From Nocardia pseudobrasiliensis NBRC 108224 (GTDB lineage Bacteria; Actinomycetota; Actinomycetes; Mycobacteriales; Mycobacteriaceae): a stretch of DNA of 64,000 bases. This document shows, one piece after another, positions 17,462 to 26,224 of the stretch. The position numbers and the translations under genes were made by a program. Position 1 is the first letter of the stretch; each line of letters begins with the position of its first letter. The DNA lies in contig NZ_BDBS01000038.1 of the NCBI RefSeq assembly GCF_001613105.1, positions 61,212 through 125,211 of the forward strand, given 5' to 3'. The notes beneath the pieces were generated by a model, which saw nothing but the letters and a program-made list of their open reading frames with translations, made no database searches and was not told the DNA's origin.

Positions 17462-19257
17462 GCCGCCTGCACCCGCAGATGGCACACCACGGTGTCGGGC
17501 AGTCGCCGCAGCTGGCGTTCCAACTCGTCGCTGCGATGGCTCGGCAGGACGCGGTCCCAGCCACTGGGCGGATCGACCTCGGCGATCAGCACCACCCTGC
17601 GGCGGCCCTGGAAATTATCGCGGACATAGCGGGCGACCGGGCCGCCGACCGTGCAGTCACCGGCATCGATGATCTCCAGCGGCACCTCCGGATGCCAGGC
17701 CTCCCACGCCTTGGTGAACGCGGTCGTATTCGCGCCGGGCAGGCAGACATGCACCGCGACCACATGGTGGCTCAGCGACAGCGCGGCCGACAGCGCCTCG
17801 CGGCTCAGCTCGGATACCTCCGAAACCGGTACCACGATCACGGTTCCGGTCGGGCTCGGCTGTGCGGGGACACAACCCGCGCCGCGGGTCCCGTCGATCT
17901 TGCGGTAGGCCGAACGGATGCGTTCCATGCCGAAGACCAGCAGCGGCAGCACCAGCACGATCAGCCACGCACCCTCGGTGAATTTCATCGCCGTGGTCAC
18001 CACGGCCGCGACGAAGGTGAGCACCGCGCCGAAGGCATTGAGCGCCAAGCGCCAACCGCGTTCGCCGCGTAGGAGCCAGTGCCGCACCATACCCGCCTGG
18101 GCGATGGTGAAGCCGACGAAGACGCCGATCGCGAACAGCGGCACGAGCGCGTTCATATTGCCCTCGGAGGCGATCAGCAGGACCGCCGCGCACAGGCCGA
18201 GGGTCAGCACGCCGTAGCGGTAGACCTGCCGGGGCGTGGCCACGGCGAAGCGGTGCGGCAGGCAGTTGTCGTCGGCGAGGATCTTGGTCAGCGTGGGCAG
18301 TCCGCCGTAGGAGGTGTTGGCGGCCAAGGCGAGCAGCACCACGGTCGCGAATTGCACGATGTAGTAGGCCGCGCCGTGGCCGAGGGCGGCCTCGGTCAGC
18401 TGCGACAGCACGGTCGTGCCCTCGACCGGATGGATCGAGAACTTCCCGATCAGCGTCGCCAGTCCGATCAGCATGACGCCCAGCAGCACACCGAGCGCGA
18501 CCTCGGCCCGCTGCGCGCGGCGCACCCGTGGCTGTTCGAACGAGGGCACCGCGTTGGCGATCGCTTCCACGCCGGTCAGTGCCGCGCAACCGCTGGAGAA
18601 GGCCTTGAGCAGCAACAGGATTCCGATGGTCCGGGTGTCGGTCACCGCGGCCGCGGCGGTCGTGACGCTCGCGGGCTCATCGCGCACCAGGCCCGCGATG
18701 ATCACGGTCAGAATGCCGACCACGAAGACGGCGGTCGGGGCCATGAACGCCCGCGCGCTCTCGCGGATGCCCGCGAGATTCAGGGCGGTGATACCGATCA
18801 GCACCGCCAGGCAGATCCAGACGGTGTAGGGCAGCAGCGCCGGAATCGCGGAGGTGAGCGCGGCGGTACCGGCCGCGATGGAGACGGCGACATTGAGGAT
18901 GTAGTCGACGATGAGCGAGGCGGCGGCCACCAGGCTGGTGCGGTGGCCGAGATGGGTTTTCGCCACGGCATAGGCCCCACCGCCGTCGGGGAAGGCGGCG
19001 ATCACCTGGCGGTAGGAGGCGATGAGAACGGTCAGCAGGACGACGATCGCCAGGGTCACCGGCAGGGTCATCCCGAGACCCGCGCTGCCCGCGGCGGCCA
19101 GGACCAGCACGATCGCCTCGGGGCCGTAGGCCACCGACGCCATCGCGTCCAGGGACAGACCGGCCAATCCGGTGGAAACCGTGAGACCTCGACGGGGTAA
19201 CGGAGGCTCACTCGGCCCGCCGTCGACGGGCTCGGAACGCGGTAGAACTTCGGTCAC
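17458..19257 (-). CDS. APC-family amino acid permease with C-terminal cytoplasmic domain
   Basis: A 599-residue transporter with about 12 hydrophobic segments. APC-family features include LDAMASVAYGPEAI in the first helix region, FPDGGGAYAVAKTHLG, and GVEAIANAVPSF. After residue 460 a soluble domain begins GTVIVVPVSEVSELSREALS, resembling the universal-stress-like tail of several actinobacterial permeases. It probably imports amino acids or cations by proton symport, and the substrate is not evident. The GTG at 19257 fits the usual N terminus of the family. It is convergent with the two-component pair and divergent from pdxT. Confidence 0.87.
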   Translation of the reverse strand: MTEVLPRSEPVDGGPSEPPLPRRGLTVSTGLAGLSLDAMASVAYGPEAIVLVLAAAGSAGLGMTLPVTLAIVVLLTVLIASYRQVIAAFPDGGGAYAVAKTHLGHRTSLVAAASLIVDYILNVAVSIAAGTAALTSAIPALLPYTVWICLAVLIGITALNLAGIRESARAFMAPTAVFVVGILTVIIAGLVRDEPASVTTAAAAVTDTRTIGILLLLKAFSSGCAALTGVEAIANAVPSFEQPRVRRAQRAEVALGVLLGVMLIGLATLIGKFSIHPVEGTTVLSQLTEAALGHGAAYYIVQFATVVLLALAANTSYGGLPTLTKILADDNCLPHRFAVATPRQVYRYGVLTLGLCAAVLLIASEGNMNALVPLFAIGVFVGFTIAQAGMVRHWLLRGERGWRLALNAFGAVLTFVAAVVTTAMKFTEGAWLIVLVLPLLVFGMERIRSAYRKIDGTRGAGCVPAQPSPTGTVIVVPVSEVSELSREALSAALSLSHHVVAVHVCLPGANTTAFTKAWEAWHPEVPLEIIDAGDCTVGGPVARYVRDNFQGRRRVVLIAEVDPPSGWDRVLPSHRSDELERQLRRLPDTVVCHLRVQAA

Positions 19258-19386
19258 CTGGGCGAGTGTTCCCCTGGTCCGAACGACCGAACAGTTCCCT
19301 TGCGAATCCTTGACGGGTGGGTGAGCAGAACCACACGGATTACCGCCGCGGGCAGGGGTATGGTCTGCGCCTCGTATGCTCGGCTT

Positions 19387-19995
19387 GTGAGACCGACCAT
19401 TGGTGTGCTGGCGTTGCAGGGTGATGTGCGCGAGCACTTCCACGCGCTGGCCGAATGCGGCGCCGAAGCGGTGAATGTGCGCCGGGAGTCCGAATTGGCC
19501 GCCGTCGACGCGCTGGTGCTGCCGGGTGGCGAATCGACCGCGATCAGCAAGCTGCTCGAGGTGTTCGGGCTGCTGGAACCGTTGCGGCAGCGGCTGCGCG
19601 AGGGCATGCCCGCCTTCGGGTCGTGCGCGGGGATGATCCTGCTGGCGAGTGAGGTGCTCGATACCCGCCCGGACGCGCAGTCGCTGTCGGGTATCGATAT
19701 GACCGTGCGGCGCAATGCCTTCGGGCGGCAGGTCGATTCGTTCGAGGCCGATCTGGATTTCGCGGGTCTCGACGACGGTCCGGTGCGCGCGGTGTTCATT
19801 CGCGCGCCGTGGGTCGAGCGGGCCGGTGACGGGGTCGAGGTGCTGGCCCGGGTACCGGCCGGACCCGCCGAGGGGCGGATCGTCGCGGTGCGGCAGGGCA
19901 ATGTGCTGGCCACCTCCTTCCATCCCGAGGTGACCGGTGATCTGCGCGTGCACCGTATGTTCGTGGAATCGGTACTGACGCCTGCCGACCGGTGA
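19387..19995 (+). CDS. pdxT: Pyridoxal 5'-phosphate synthase glutaminase subunit PdxT
   Basis: A 202-residue class I glutaminase that supplies ammonia to PdxS. It opens PTIGVLALQGDVREHF, carries PGGESTAI, the nucleophile Cys in AFGSCAGMILL, and the His-Glu pair in SFHPEVTGD, all family hallmarks. The GTG at 19387 gives the canonical N terminus. No strong ribosome-binding site is seen, so translation could be leaderless. It is followed by yebC after 74 bases, the same order as in mycobacteria. Confidence 0.96.
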   Translation: MRPTIGVLALQGDVREHFHALAECGAEAVNVRRESELAAVDALVLPGGESTAISKLLEVFGLLEPLRQRLREGMPAFGSCAGMILLASEVLDTRPDAQSLSGIDMTVRRNAFGRQVDSFEADLDFAGLDDGPVRAVFIRAPWVERAGDGVEVLARVPAGPAEGRIVAVRQGNVLATSFHPEVTGDLRVHRMFVESVLTPADR

Positions 19996-20069
19996 ACGAC
20001 AGTGGCCCTGGCAGTAGACTGGAACAGTTGTCTGCCTGGACCTCGACACTCGACTGAAGGAAGTAGGGC

Positions 20070-20822
20070 ATGAGCGGCCACTCCAAATGGGCCACCACCA
20101 AGCACAAGAAGGCGGCTATCGACGCCAAGCGTGGCAAGATGTTCGCGAAGTTGATCAAGAACATCGAGGTTGCCGCGCGTCAGGGTGGTGGTGACCCTGG
20201 AGGAAACCCCACGCTCTGGGACGCCATTCAGACAGCGAAGAAGAACTCCGTCCCCAGCGACAATATCGAGCGCGCCCGCAAGCGCGGCGGTGGCGAAGAG
20301 GTGGGCGGCGCCGATTGGCAGACCATCATGTACGAGGGTTACGGCCCCAATGGCGTCGCCGTGCTGATCGAATGCCTCACCGACAATCGCAATCGCGCCG
20401 CCGGTGAGGTGCGCGTGGCCATGACCCGCAACGGCGGCAGCATGGCCGATCCGGGTTCGGTGGCGTATCTGTTCAGCCGCAAGGGCGTGGTGACCCTCGA
20501 GAAGAACGGGCTGTCGGAGGACGACGTGCTCGCCGCGGTGCTCGACGCGGGGGCGGAGGATGTCAACGACCTCGGCGATTCGTTCGAGATCATCAGCGAG
20601 CCGGGCGATCTCATCGCCGTACGCACCGCGCTGCAGCAGGCCGGAATCGACTACGACTCCGCGGAATCGGGCTTCCAGCCCGCTACCACGGTCGCGGTCG
20701 ACGCCGACGGCGCGCGCAAGGTCTTCAAACTCGTCGACGCGCTGGAAGACAGCGACGATGTGCAGAACGTGTACACCAATGTCGATATCTCCGACGACAT
20801 TCTGGCCGAGCTGGACGCCTAG
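20070..20822 (+). CDS. yebC: YebC/PmpR family regulatory protein
   Basis: A 250-residue YebC/TACO1-family protein, opening MSGHSKWATTKHKKAAIDAKRGK and containing GGGDPGGNPTLWDAI, YEGYGPNGVAVLIE, GEVRVAMTRNGGSM and the acidic C terminus. Members assist translation of difficult sequences or bind DNA as regulators. The start ATG follows GAAGGAAG. A possible -10 TAGACT lies at 20015-20020. It is placed between pdxT and, after an inserted accessory block, ruvC. A strong bidirectional hairpin ends the unit. Confidence 0.95.
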   Translation: MSGHSKWATTKHKKAAIDAKRGKMFAKLIKNIEVAARQGGGDPGGNPTLWDAIQTAKKNSVPSDNIERARKRGGGEEVGGADWQTIMYEGYGPNGVAVLIECLTDNRNRAAGEVRVAMTRNGGSMADPGSVAYLFSRKGVVTLEKNGLSEDDVLAAVLDAGAEDVNDLGDSFEIISEPGDLIAVRTALQQAGIDYDSAESGFQPATTVAVDADGARKVFKLVDALEDSDDVQNVYTNVDISDDILAELDA

Positions 20823-20838
20823 TCCACGGTTGTAGCTC

Positions 20839-20874
20839 GAAGGCCGCCTTCCTCGGCTGGGGAAGGCGGCCTTC
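20839..20874. terminator. Strong hairpin terminator between yebC and the TetR gene
   Basis: A perfect 14-base-pair stem (20839-20852 with 20861-20874) with an 8-base loop lies between the convergent stops of yebC and the TetR gene. It can serve both strands. The stem ends in CTTC without a long T run, as is usual in actinobacteria. Confidence 0.85.
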
Positions 20875-20891
20875 TGCGTTGTGCGACAGGC

Positions 20892-21476
20892 TCATTCGTC
20901 CGGCCGGTCGTCATCAATCCCCGGCCAGCCGCGGAGCAGATGGTCCAGGCCGCGCAGGGCTTGGAACCAGGACTCGTCGGCGGTGCGGGTGTGGTGGGCG
21001 AAACCGCCCGTGCGCTCGAGACTGACATAGCCGTGGAAGGTGCTGTGCAGCAGGCGAACCGCATCGGTCTCGGCGGGTTCGGGTAGCGCGTAGGCGCGCA
21101 GGATCGCGCGGGTGAGATCGGAGTGCCGCCGGGCCGCGGCCGCGGTGTGTTCGTTCACGGGGAGTTGGGCCGCGGCGTAGCGGCCGGGATGGTCGGTGGC
21201 GTAGGCGCGGTAGGCGGCGGCGAAGGCGATCAGCGCCTCGACGCCCGCGCGGCCCGCCAGGGCCTCGGTGACCCGGTCGGCGAGTTCGGTCAGGGCGAGT
21301 GCGGACACTCTGGTTCGCAGATCCTCGCCGTTTTTCAGATGTGCGTAGAGATTCGCGTCGCGGACGTCGAGGCTGCGGGCGAGTGCGGCGACGGTCAGAT
21401 TGTCGAAGCCGATCTCGTCGGCCAGCGCGGCCGCCGCGTGGGTCAGCTGATCGACGGTCATCCGCGCTCGTGGCAT
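20892..21476 (-). CDS. TetR-family regulator
   Basis: A 194-residue TetR protein. The N-terminal helix-turn-helix reads LADEIGFDNLTVAALARSLDV then RDANLYAHLKNGEDL. The C-terminal half, with FHGYVSLERTGGF, resembles the WHG-type ligand domain found in many actinobacterial TetR proteins. It is divergent from the SGNH hydrolase gene at 21551. The 74-base gap holds a clear inverted repeat, so it probably represses itself and the hydrolase gene. Its ligand is unknown. Confidence 0.9.
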   Translation of the reverse strand: MPRARMTVDQLTHAAAALADEIGFDNLTVAALARSLDVRDANLYAHLKNGEDLRTRVSALALTELADRVTEALAGRAGVEALIAFAAAYRAYATDHPGRYAAAQLPVNEHTAAAARRHSDLTRAILRAYALPEPAETDAVRLLHSTFHGYVSLERTGGFAHHTRTADESWFQALRGLDHLLRGWPGIDDDRPDE

Positions 21477-21500
21477 GAGTAGTACTCCCGATGTGATTAG

Positions 21501-21529
21501 TAAAGCAAAGTGTTTGCCTAATTGCTTTA
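21501..21529. promoter_or_regulatory. TetR operator candidate, TAAAGCAA-N13-TTGCTTTA
   Basis: Perfect 8-base arms (21501-21508 and 21522-21529) flank a 13-base spacer between the divergent TetR and SGNH hydrolase genes. It is AT-rich against its surroundings and the best operator candidate for the adjacent TetR protein. Confidence 0.6.
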
Positions 21530-21550
21530 GGAAGTCTAGCGTGCCGTGTC

Positions 21551-22714
21551 GTGAACGACTGGATCAGTACCCCGATCGACCTCGCGCTGCTGCGTGGCGC
21601 CCTCGACCTCGAGACCACCGAGCGCGGGGTGATACCGCATCGGCTGCCCGCGCGTGCGCGTCGTCAGTTTCCCGATGACTTCTTGACGATCGTCGAGGCG
21701 CAGGCCGCGGGTGTGCGGCTGGTATTCCGAAGCGAGTGCCGCGCAATCGAATTGGAGGTGCTGGCGACGCGGGTCGGCTGGCCGGGCGTGGCGATCGCGG
21801 CGGGCGGTTACGAACTGCTCGTCGACGGGCGGCCGGTCGCGGTCGCGCCCGCGAGCGGTGGCCGGGTGGTGGGCGCCGACGGTGTCGAGATCGAGTCCGG
21901 TCGCGCCGGGACCGTGCGTTTCGCGGGACTGTCCGGCGCGGACAAGGACATCGAGATCTGGCTGCCGCACAGTGAGGCCGCCGAGCTGATCGCCCTGCGG
22001 ACCGATGCCCCGGTGCGGCCGCTGCCGACCGGCGCACGCCCGGTGTGGCTGCATCACGGCAGCTCGATCAGCCATGGCTCCAATTCCGCCCGGCCGACCG
22101 GGACCTGGCCCGCGGTCGCGGCCGCGCTCGGCGGGGTGGATCTGGTGAATCTGGGGCTGCGCGGTAACGCGCTACTGGATCAGTTCACCGCGCGCACCCT
22201 GCGCGATACGCCCGCCGACCTGATCAGCATCAAGATCGGAATCAATCTGACCAACACCGACGCGATGCGATTACGCGCGTTCGGGCCCGCGGTGCACGGC
22301 TTCCTCGACACCATCCGCGAGGGGCAGCCGGATACGCCGCTGTTGGTCGTCTCCCCGCTGCTGTGCCCCATTCAGGAGCACACGCCCGGGCCCGTCGCGC
22401 CGGATTTCTCCACCGGGCGGGTGCGCTTCCACGCCCTCGGTGATCCGGAAGAGGTCCGGTCGGGACGGTTGACGCTCAGCGTCATTCGCGCCGAACTCGC
22501 CCGCCTGATCGCTCGCCGCGCGACCGGCGATCCGAATCTGCACTATCTCGACGGCCGCGAACTCTACGGCGAGGCCGAGGCCGCCGAACTACCGCTGCCC
22601 GATGATCTGCATCCGGATTCCGCGGGACATCGGCGCATCGGGGAGAACTTCGCCCGGTTCGCCGCCGAGTCTGCCAAGGTGGGCGGATGGGGAGGTGGTT
22701 GGTCGCGGTCCTGA
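21551..22714 (+). CDS. SGNH/GDSL-family hydrolase
   Basis: A 387-residue protein. The first 160 residues form a beta-rich N-terminal domain (VEIESGRAGTVRFAGL, DKDIEIWLPHS). The SGNH hydrolase domain follows, with block I nucleophile WLHHGSSISHG, block II Gly in LGLRGNA, block III Asn in KIGINLTNTD, and the terminal Asp-His in LPDDLHPDSAGH. Members cleave ester bonds in lipids or acetylated sugars. No signal peptide is visible at the GTG start, so a cytoplasmic site is likely. It is divergent from the TetR gene and overlaps the next gene. Confidence 0.87.
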   Translation: MNDWISTPIDLALLRGALDLETTERGVIPHRLPARARRQFPDDFLTIVEAQAAGVRLVFRSECRAIELEVLATRVGWPGVAIAAGGYELLVDGRPVAVAPASGGRVVGADGVEIESGRAGTVRFAGLSGADKDIEIWLPHSEAAELIALRTDAPVRPLPTGARPVWLHHGSSISHGSNSARPTGTWPAVAAALGGVDLVNLGLRGNALLDQFTARTLRDTPADLISIKIGINLTNTDAMRLRAFGPAVHGFLDTIREGQPDTPLLVVSPLLCPIQEHTPGPVAPDFSTGRVRFHALGDPEEVRSGRLTLSVIRAELARLIARRATGDPNLHYLDGRELYGEAEAAELPLPDDLHPDSAGHRRIGENFARFAAESAKVGGWGGGWSRS

Positions 22715-23751
22715 TGGTGATCGCGGTTGGCACGGCCTGTGATTCGGGCACGTCGTCGACGTGGACCGAGCTGTCGATGCCCGCGCCCGGGGCGCGGGTG
22801 TCGGCGATCGTCGCGGTCGGGAACGAGGTGCTGGTGAGCGGGGCGCTGGGCGGACATCCCGGCGCGTGGATCGGTTCCGACGGAAAGCGTTGGCGGGCGG
22901 TGCGTCTCGAGGCGCACAGCGGGTACGCGCCTGCGGCCGAGTTGATTTCGGTGGGCGTGGGGGAGCGGGTGGTGGCGCTGGGGCAGGCTTTCGGTGGGGC
23001 ACATTCGAATCCGCGCATGACGATCTGGAGCGGGGACGCGGGCGCACTGGTCGAGTATCCGCAGGCTTTCGAATTGTTCGGTGGCCCACACGCCATCGCC
23101 GTGACGGCCGCGGCGACGATCGGCGGCACCGATCTGCTGATCGGTGAATGGGACGGTCCCGGCGGCCGCTACGGTTCGGCGGTCTGGCTGTCTCGCGACG
23201 GCCGCACCTGGCAGCGCAGCGCCGAGGATCCGGCGCTGTCCTCGGCTCCGGGCGAGCAGACCGGCGCGGCCGGAGTCGCCACGGGCCCAGCGGGTTTCGT
23301 CATCGCCGGTAACACCTTGCGTGACGGCGTCCTGATCCCCCTGGTCTGGACCTCACCCGACGGCCGCGCCTGGCAGCGCCGAGAACTGTCGGGCGCCGCC
23401 GCGATCGCCACCCGCGCGGCCTGCGACACCGCGGGCTGCGCGACAGCCGGTCAATCCGTCGCCTCCCCCCGACTGCTGTGCTGGCCCGACCCCACCGCCC
23501 CACCCGTCCCCGGCCCCACCGCGAGCCGACTCGAACTCTCCCAACTGTTCATCCACGACAACCGGATACTCGCCACCGCCCGCCTCGACGGCCGAGCCCA
23601 CCTCCTGTCCGTCCACCGCGATTGCACGGTCTGGCAAGACATTCCACTCCCCACCACCGCCGGCGAGGCCCGCCTGGGCACCCTCCCCGACGGCCGTCTA
23701 CTCCTGGCCACCGCCGACACGAGCGGCAGCAGACTCTGGACCACTCGATGA
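22687..23751 (+). CDS. Predicted exported protein, beta-propeller-like
   Basis: A 354-residue protein with an N-terminal hydrophobic stretch (WLVAVLMVIAVGTAC) that could be a signal peptide. The Cys at the end suggests lipidation, but the lipobox (G-T-A-C) is weak. The mature part contains repeated segments such as GAWIGSDGKRW, AVWLSRDGRTWQRS and LVWTSPDGRAWQRRE. These Asp-box-like repeats are typical of sialidase-like beta propellers. No enzymatic residues can be assigned. It overlaps the hydrolase gene by 28 bases and the HIT gene start region, so the three are probably one operon. Confidence 0.65.
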   Translation: MGRWLVAVLMVIAVGTACDSGTSSTWTELSMPAPGARVSAIVAVGNEVLVSGALGGHPGAWIGSDGKRWRAVRLEAHSGYAPAAELISVGVGERVVALGQAFGGAHSNPRMTIWSGDAGALVEYPQAFELFGGPHAIAVTAAATIGGTDLLIGEWDGPGGRYGSAVWLSRDGRTWQRSAEDPALSSAPGEQTGAAGVATGPAGFVIAGNTLRDGVLIPLVWTSPDGRAWQRRELSGAAAIATRAACDTAGCATAGQSVASPRLLCWPDPTAPPVPGPTASRLELSQLFIHDNRILATARLDGRAHLLSVHRDCTVWQDIPLPTTAGEARLGTLPDGRLLLATADTSGSRLWTTR

Positions 23752-23768
23752 CCCGAAAGGAAGCCCCT

Positions 23769-24329
23769 GTGCGGGAACGGATCTCGTTCGACGTCGACGA
23801 CTACATCCGCCGTGTCCAATCCAGTCCGTGCTTCGTCTGTGCCATCGTCGCGGGCGAACACGATTCGGACCTGGAACAGATCATCGCCGAGGACGAGGAG
23901 AACATCGCCTTCCTCTGCCGGTATCCGACCCTGCTCGGCCATGTCCTGGTCGCCCCGAAACTCCACCGCGAGCACCTGTTCCGCGATCTCGACGAGGCCG
24001 CCTACCTGCGGCTGATGTCGATGGTCCATCGGGTCGCCCGCGCGGTCGAACAGGCGGTCCCGGTCGAGCGCAGCTATCTGCTCAGTCTCGGTAGCCAACA
24101 GGGCAATTCCCATCTGCATCTGCACATCGCCCCGCTGCCGCCGGATGTGCCCTATCGGGAGCAGCAGCTGCACGCGATGATGGCCGAGAACGGGGTGCTG
24201 GCGTGGTCACGGGAGCAGGCGTTCGCACTGGCCGATCGGTTACGGGCGGCGCTGGCCCAGGCGGGATTCACTCGTTCGCCGGAACCGGCAGGCCCACTCT
24301 CGCCGCCACCCAGGGCAGCGAGGAGCTGA
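23769..24329 (+). CDS. HIT-domain protein
   Basis: A 186-residue histidine-triad protein. The signature reads GNSHLHLHIAPLP, matching H-x-H-x-H-x-x. An upstream CFVCAIVAGE resembles the usual start of nucleotide-binding HIT proteins, which hydrolyse nucleoside phosphoramidates or dinucleotides. I chose the GTG at 23769 because AAAGGAAG lies 5 bases upstream. The in-frame ATG at 23748 overlaps the preceding stop but has no ribosome-binding site. Its last 62 bases overlap the 3' end of the convergent esterase gene. Confidence 0.85.
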   Translation: MRERISFDVDDYIRRVQSSPCFVCAIVAGEHDSDLEQIIAEDEENIAFLCRYPTLLGHVLVAPKLHREHLFRDLDEAAYLRLMSMVHRVARAVEQAVPVERSYLLSLGSQQGNSHLHLHIAPLPPDVPYREQQLHAMMAENGVLAWSREQAFALADRLRAALAQAGFTRSPEPAGPLSPPPRAARS

Positions 24330-25752
24330 AGGCCGCTGAGGCGAATTGCCAGGTGTGGCCGCCCTGCGTGGTGTGGATGGTGCAGTCGATGTTCTCGGAT
24401 CTGCCGGTGGTGCAGAGTTTTTCGGCGGCGCCTACCTCGCCGGTGTCCATGGGGGCGTCCACGCCGCCGAAGCCGATTTGGTCCTCGTCGACCTTCGGGC
24501 GGGTGAAATGGCCCGCGCCGCCGCGGTTTCCGCTGCGCGGGGGTGGGGTGAGGTCGTCGAACAGGCCCGCGAGGCCCTGGTAGGGGCCGTGTTCGGTCAT
24601 GACGGTGATGGGGTCGAATTTGGCCCATGCGGTGGCGTCTCCGCCGTAGAGGCGGTTGATGGTCTGTTCCTTGTTGCCCGAGGCGGGGCCGATATCGCCC
24701 GCGATGTCGACGAAGGTGTGGAACAGGTCCGGATGCATGACGGTCAGGTCGACCGCGCAGGTGCCGCCCATGGACCAGCCGATGACCGCCCAGTTCGCCG
24801 GGTCGCGGGAGGCGTTGAAGGTCGATTCGACATAGGGCGGAACGTCTTCGGTGAGGTGGCGGGCGGCATTTCCGCGGGGGCCGTCGACGCATTCGGTGTC
24901 GTTGTTGAAGCTGCCGCTGGAGTCGACGAAGACCAGGATGGGTGCGCGGCCGCCGTCGGCGGCGGTGAACTTATCGATCTCGGGCATGATCTGGCCGCTG
25001 CGCAGCCAGTCGCCGGGGGTGTTGAACTCGCCGCCGATCATCATCACCGCGGGCAGCGTCGGCGGCTGGTCGCCGGTGAACCACGCCGGGGGCAGGTAGA
25101 CGTATTCGGTGCGGTGATTGAAATCGCTGGCGTCATCGGGAATCCGCACCGGCACAACCACTCCCGTGGCCATCGGTTTCCCGCGCAGGCCCGGCAGCGC
25201 CGCGAGGTCGGTCTGATGCGGTAGCGGTCCGGCGGTCAGGGCGCTCCACGCGGATTGGACGGTGGGGTAGTAGCCGACCCACTGATTGAGCACCACCCCG
25301 GTACTGAGCACGGCCATCGGCACGGCCAAAATCGCCGCGGCGCGCTGCCACCAGCGACCGTTCGGCCAGCCGAGGACGGCCACCGCGAGCGCGGCGATCA
25401 TGGCCGCGACGGCCACCCACAGCAGAATCGGCGCGGGATCCGAGGCCAGGCCCTGATCGGTCAGATACAGCCACGCGCCGACGGCCGCGGCCACGCCCAG
25501 GGCCAGGCAGAGCGGCATCCGGATCAACCACCAGCGCCGGGTCAGGCGGGTGATCGCGACGATCAGCAGCGCGATCGCGATCAGCTCGATGGTGACCGGC
25601 AGCCAGCCGTGCAGCAGCGACAGGCCGCGATGAAATCCGGCATAGGGGTTGAGATTCGCCGAGGGCAGCCGGGGCGGCGGGGGCGGGGCCACGGCCGGGG
25701 TTGCTGGCGTCGTCGTCGGCACGTCCATGGGCGCAGGGAACACGGCCGTCAT
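24268..25752 (-). CDS. Membrane-anchored esterase/alpha-beta hydrolase (antigen 85-like fold)
   Basis: A 494-residue protein. A Pro-rich start (residues 15-30) is followed by four hydrophobic segments to about residue 175, and then an extracytoplasmic hydrolase domain. The nucleophile elbow is VIGWSMGGTCAVDL. Other features are LPAVMMIGGEFNTPGDW, FVDSSGSFNNDTEC, and a C-terminal GGHTWQFA with the catalytic His. This resembles actinobacterial esterases of the antigen 85/EstA type. The substrate is probably an envelope lipid or sugar ester, by inference only. It is divergent from the DUF7427-like gene, with tandem operator-like dyads between them. Confidence 0.8.
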   Translation of the reverse strand: MTAVFPAPMDVPTTTPATPAVAPPPPPRLPSANLNPYAGFHRGLSLLHGWLPVTIELIAIALLIVAITRLTRRWWLIRMPLCLALGVAAAVGAWLYLTDQGLASDPAPILLWVAVAAMIAALAVAVLGWPNGRWWQRAAAILAVPMAVLSTGVVLNQWVGYYPTVQSAWSALTAGPLPHQTDLAALPGLRGKPMATGVVVPVRIPDDASDFNHRTEYVYLPPAWFTGDQPPTLPAVMMIGGEFNTPGDWLRSGQIMPEIDKFTAADGGRAPILVFVDSSGSFNNDTECVDGPRGNAARHLTEDVPPYVESTFNASRDPANWAVIGWSMGGTCAVDLTVMHPDLFHTFVDIAGDIGPASGNKEQTINRLYGGDATAWAKFDPITVMTEHGPYQGLAGLFDDLTPPPRSGNRGGAGHFTRPKVDEDQIGFGGVDAPMDTGEVGAAEKLCTTGRSENIDCTIHTTQGGHTWQFASAAFSSSLPWVAARVGLPVPANE

Positions 25753-25819
25753 TCTCGAGCAGTTTCCTCGAGGTCGGCTGTGAACCACCTCCGAGTCCCA
25801 TGACAGCATAGTTTGCAAG

Positions 25820-25852
25820 GTCCGTTTGGACTTTGAAAAAGTCCAAACGGAC
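25820..25852. promoter_or_regulatory. Perfect 15-base inverted repeat made of two TetR-like sites
   Basis: The arms (25820-25834 and 25838-25852) pair perfectly around a GAA spacer. Each arm contains its own short dyad, GTCCgtttGGAC and GTCCaaacGGAC. This is the look of two adjacent operators in opposite orientation. A further variant, TCCgtatGGA, overlaps the start codon of the gene at 25868 (25863-25872). No regulator gene is adjacent. Confidence 0.6.
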
Positions 25853-25867
25853 TCTAATATGTTCCGT

Positions 25868-26167
25868 ATGGACCTCTTGTATCGAAGCGTGATCACCCGG
25901 ATGCCGAGTATTCGGGGTGGTCACGCCTTCGCGGCGTTCACGATCGCGTGGGTCGTCTATGACGCGGTCGCGCCGCAGGGGGAGATGCTCACCGATGCCG
26001 CCCGCCGCATACACGCCCGATATCCGCTGCTGTGGACGGCCGCGGTGGCGGTGACCGCCACACATCTGCTCGACGGCTTCCGGGCCGCGGGCGTACCGCA
26101 ACTCGACCCCTATACCCAGGTGGCGCGGGCCGCCCGCGCGCTGATCACGCGTCAGGCGCGCCCGTGA
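25868..26167 (+). CDS. Small membrane protein, DUF7427/actinophage-type
   Basis: A 99-residue protein with a hydrophobic helix (FAAFTIAWVVYDAVAP), the segment GEMLTDAARRIHARYP, and a second helix (LLWTAAVAVTATHLL). This order of helix, YDxxAPxGExLS and a second helix ending in HLL is known from small actinophage proteins (DUF7427). Such genes lie in phage lysis or structural regions and in scattered chromosomal copies. No other phage gene is visible, so it may be a domesticated remnant. Operator-like dyads precede it. Confidence 0.6.
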   Translation: MDLLYRSVITRMPSIRGGHAFAAFTIAWVVYDAVAPQGEMLTDAARRIHARYPLLWTAAVAVTATHLLDGFRAAGVPQLDPYTQVARAARALITRQARP

Positions 26168-26224
26168 CCGATCTGGCCTACAAGGCGATTCCCGCACCGG
26201 TGGTGGCCGGTCGGCTCGGTGAGC

